Positions 5,489 through 5,529 of a stretch of DNA of 5,529 bases are shown in pieces. Origin of the DNA: an uncultured Collinsella sp. (lineage in GTDB: Bacteria > Actinomycetota > Coriobacteriia > Coriobacteriales > Coriobacteriaceae); the NCBI GenBank assembly GCA_900552345.1, contig URZN01000105.1:1-5529 (forward strand), read 5' to 3'. Made by a program: the position numbers and the translations under genes. Every line of letters begins with the position of its first letter. The first letter of the stretch is position 1. The notes beneath the pieces were generated by a model. The model ran no database searches. It had not been told where the DNA came from and saw only the letters and a program-made list of their open reading frames with translations.

Positions 5489-5529
5489 CTGTCTCTTATA
5501 CACATCTGACGCTGCCGACGATCTTACGC
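5489..5529 (+). other. Nextera (Tn5) adapter contamination with index
   Basis: Bases 5489-5507 read CTGTCTCTTATACACATCT, the 19-bp Tn5 mosaic end used in Nextera libraries. Bases 5508-5521 read GACGCTGCCGACGA, the matching read-2 adapter stem. The last eight bases, TCTTACGC, are the reverse complement of GCGTAAGA, which I recall as the Nextera i5 index 517. This is library-construction sequence left on the contig end, not a transposon in the genome. Confidence 0.98.

Noticed and set aside
5489..5507. Tn5-like transposon end
   Set aside because: It is followed directly by the Nextera read-2 adapter and an index, so it is a library artefact rather than a mobile element.

Overview
The window looks like a chromosomal piece of a high-GC Gram-positive gut bacterium. 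My best guess is an actinobacterium of the Coriobacteriia (Collinsella-like). The guess rests on GC-rich codon use, the style of the encoded proteins, and long GC-rich terminator hairpins. No rRNA or marker gene is present to prove it. The last 41 bases (5489-5529) are not genomic. They are the Nextera/Tn5 mosaic end, the read-2 adapter stem and an 8-base index, so this is an untrimmed end of a draft contig.

Layout. Bases 1-688 hold no convincing gene. They contain a small hairpin at the left edge, two diverged copies of an unrecognised ~65-nt module in inverted orientation (152-219 and 406-470), and the terminator of the next gene. Bases 689-2326 (minus strand) encode a 545-residue metal-dependent amidohydrolase of the Amidohydro_3/YtcJ-like group. 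Divergent from it, 2495-3958 (plus strand) encodes a 487-residue M20D-type N-acyl-amino-acid amidohydrolase with an unusual His-spaced, Ala/Arg-rich C-terminal tail. The 168-bp gap between them carries a candidate promoter for the M20 gene and a short palindrome near the amidohydrolase start. A 17-bp perfect stem hairpin (3994-4032) ends the M20 gene and probably also the convergent operon on its right.

That operon runs on the minus strand. First comes a 225-residue membrane protein with an N-terminal double-CxxC zinc ribbon, a Pro/Gln-rich repetitive linker and a DUF4234-like membrane domain (4555-5232). It is followed 13 nt later by a small DUF2752 membrane protein (4065-4541). Its leader has a hairpin just before the ribosome binding site and two abutting palindromes. 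Further right, a strong minus-strand terminator (5389-5420) follows the last 19 codons of a gene cut off by the contig end.

Functionally, the two divergent hydrolases may both cleave amide or acyl bonds in small molecules during nutrient scavenging. The zinc-ribbon/DUF4234 and DUF2752 pair are envelope proteins of unknown role. The feature I found hardest to explain is the inverted pair of modules in the gene-free left region.
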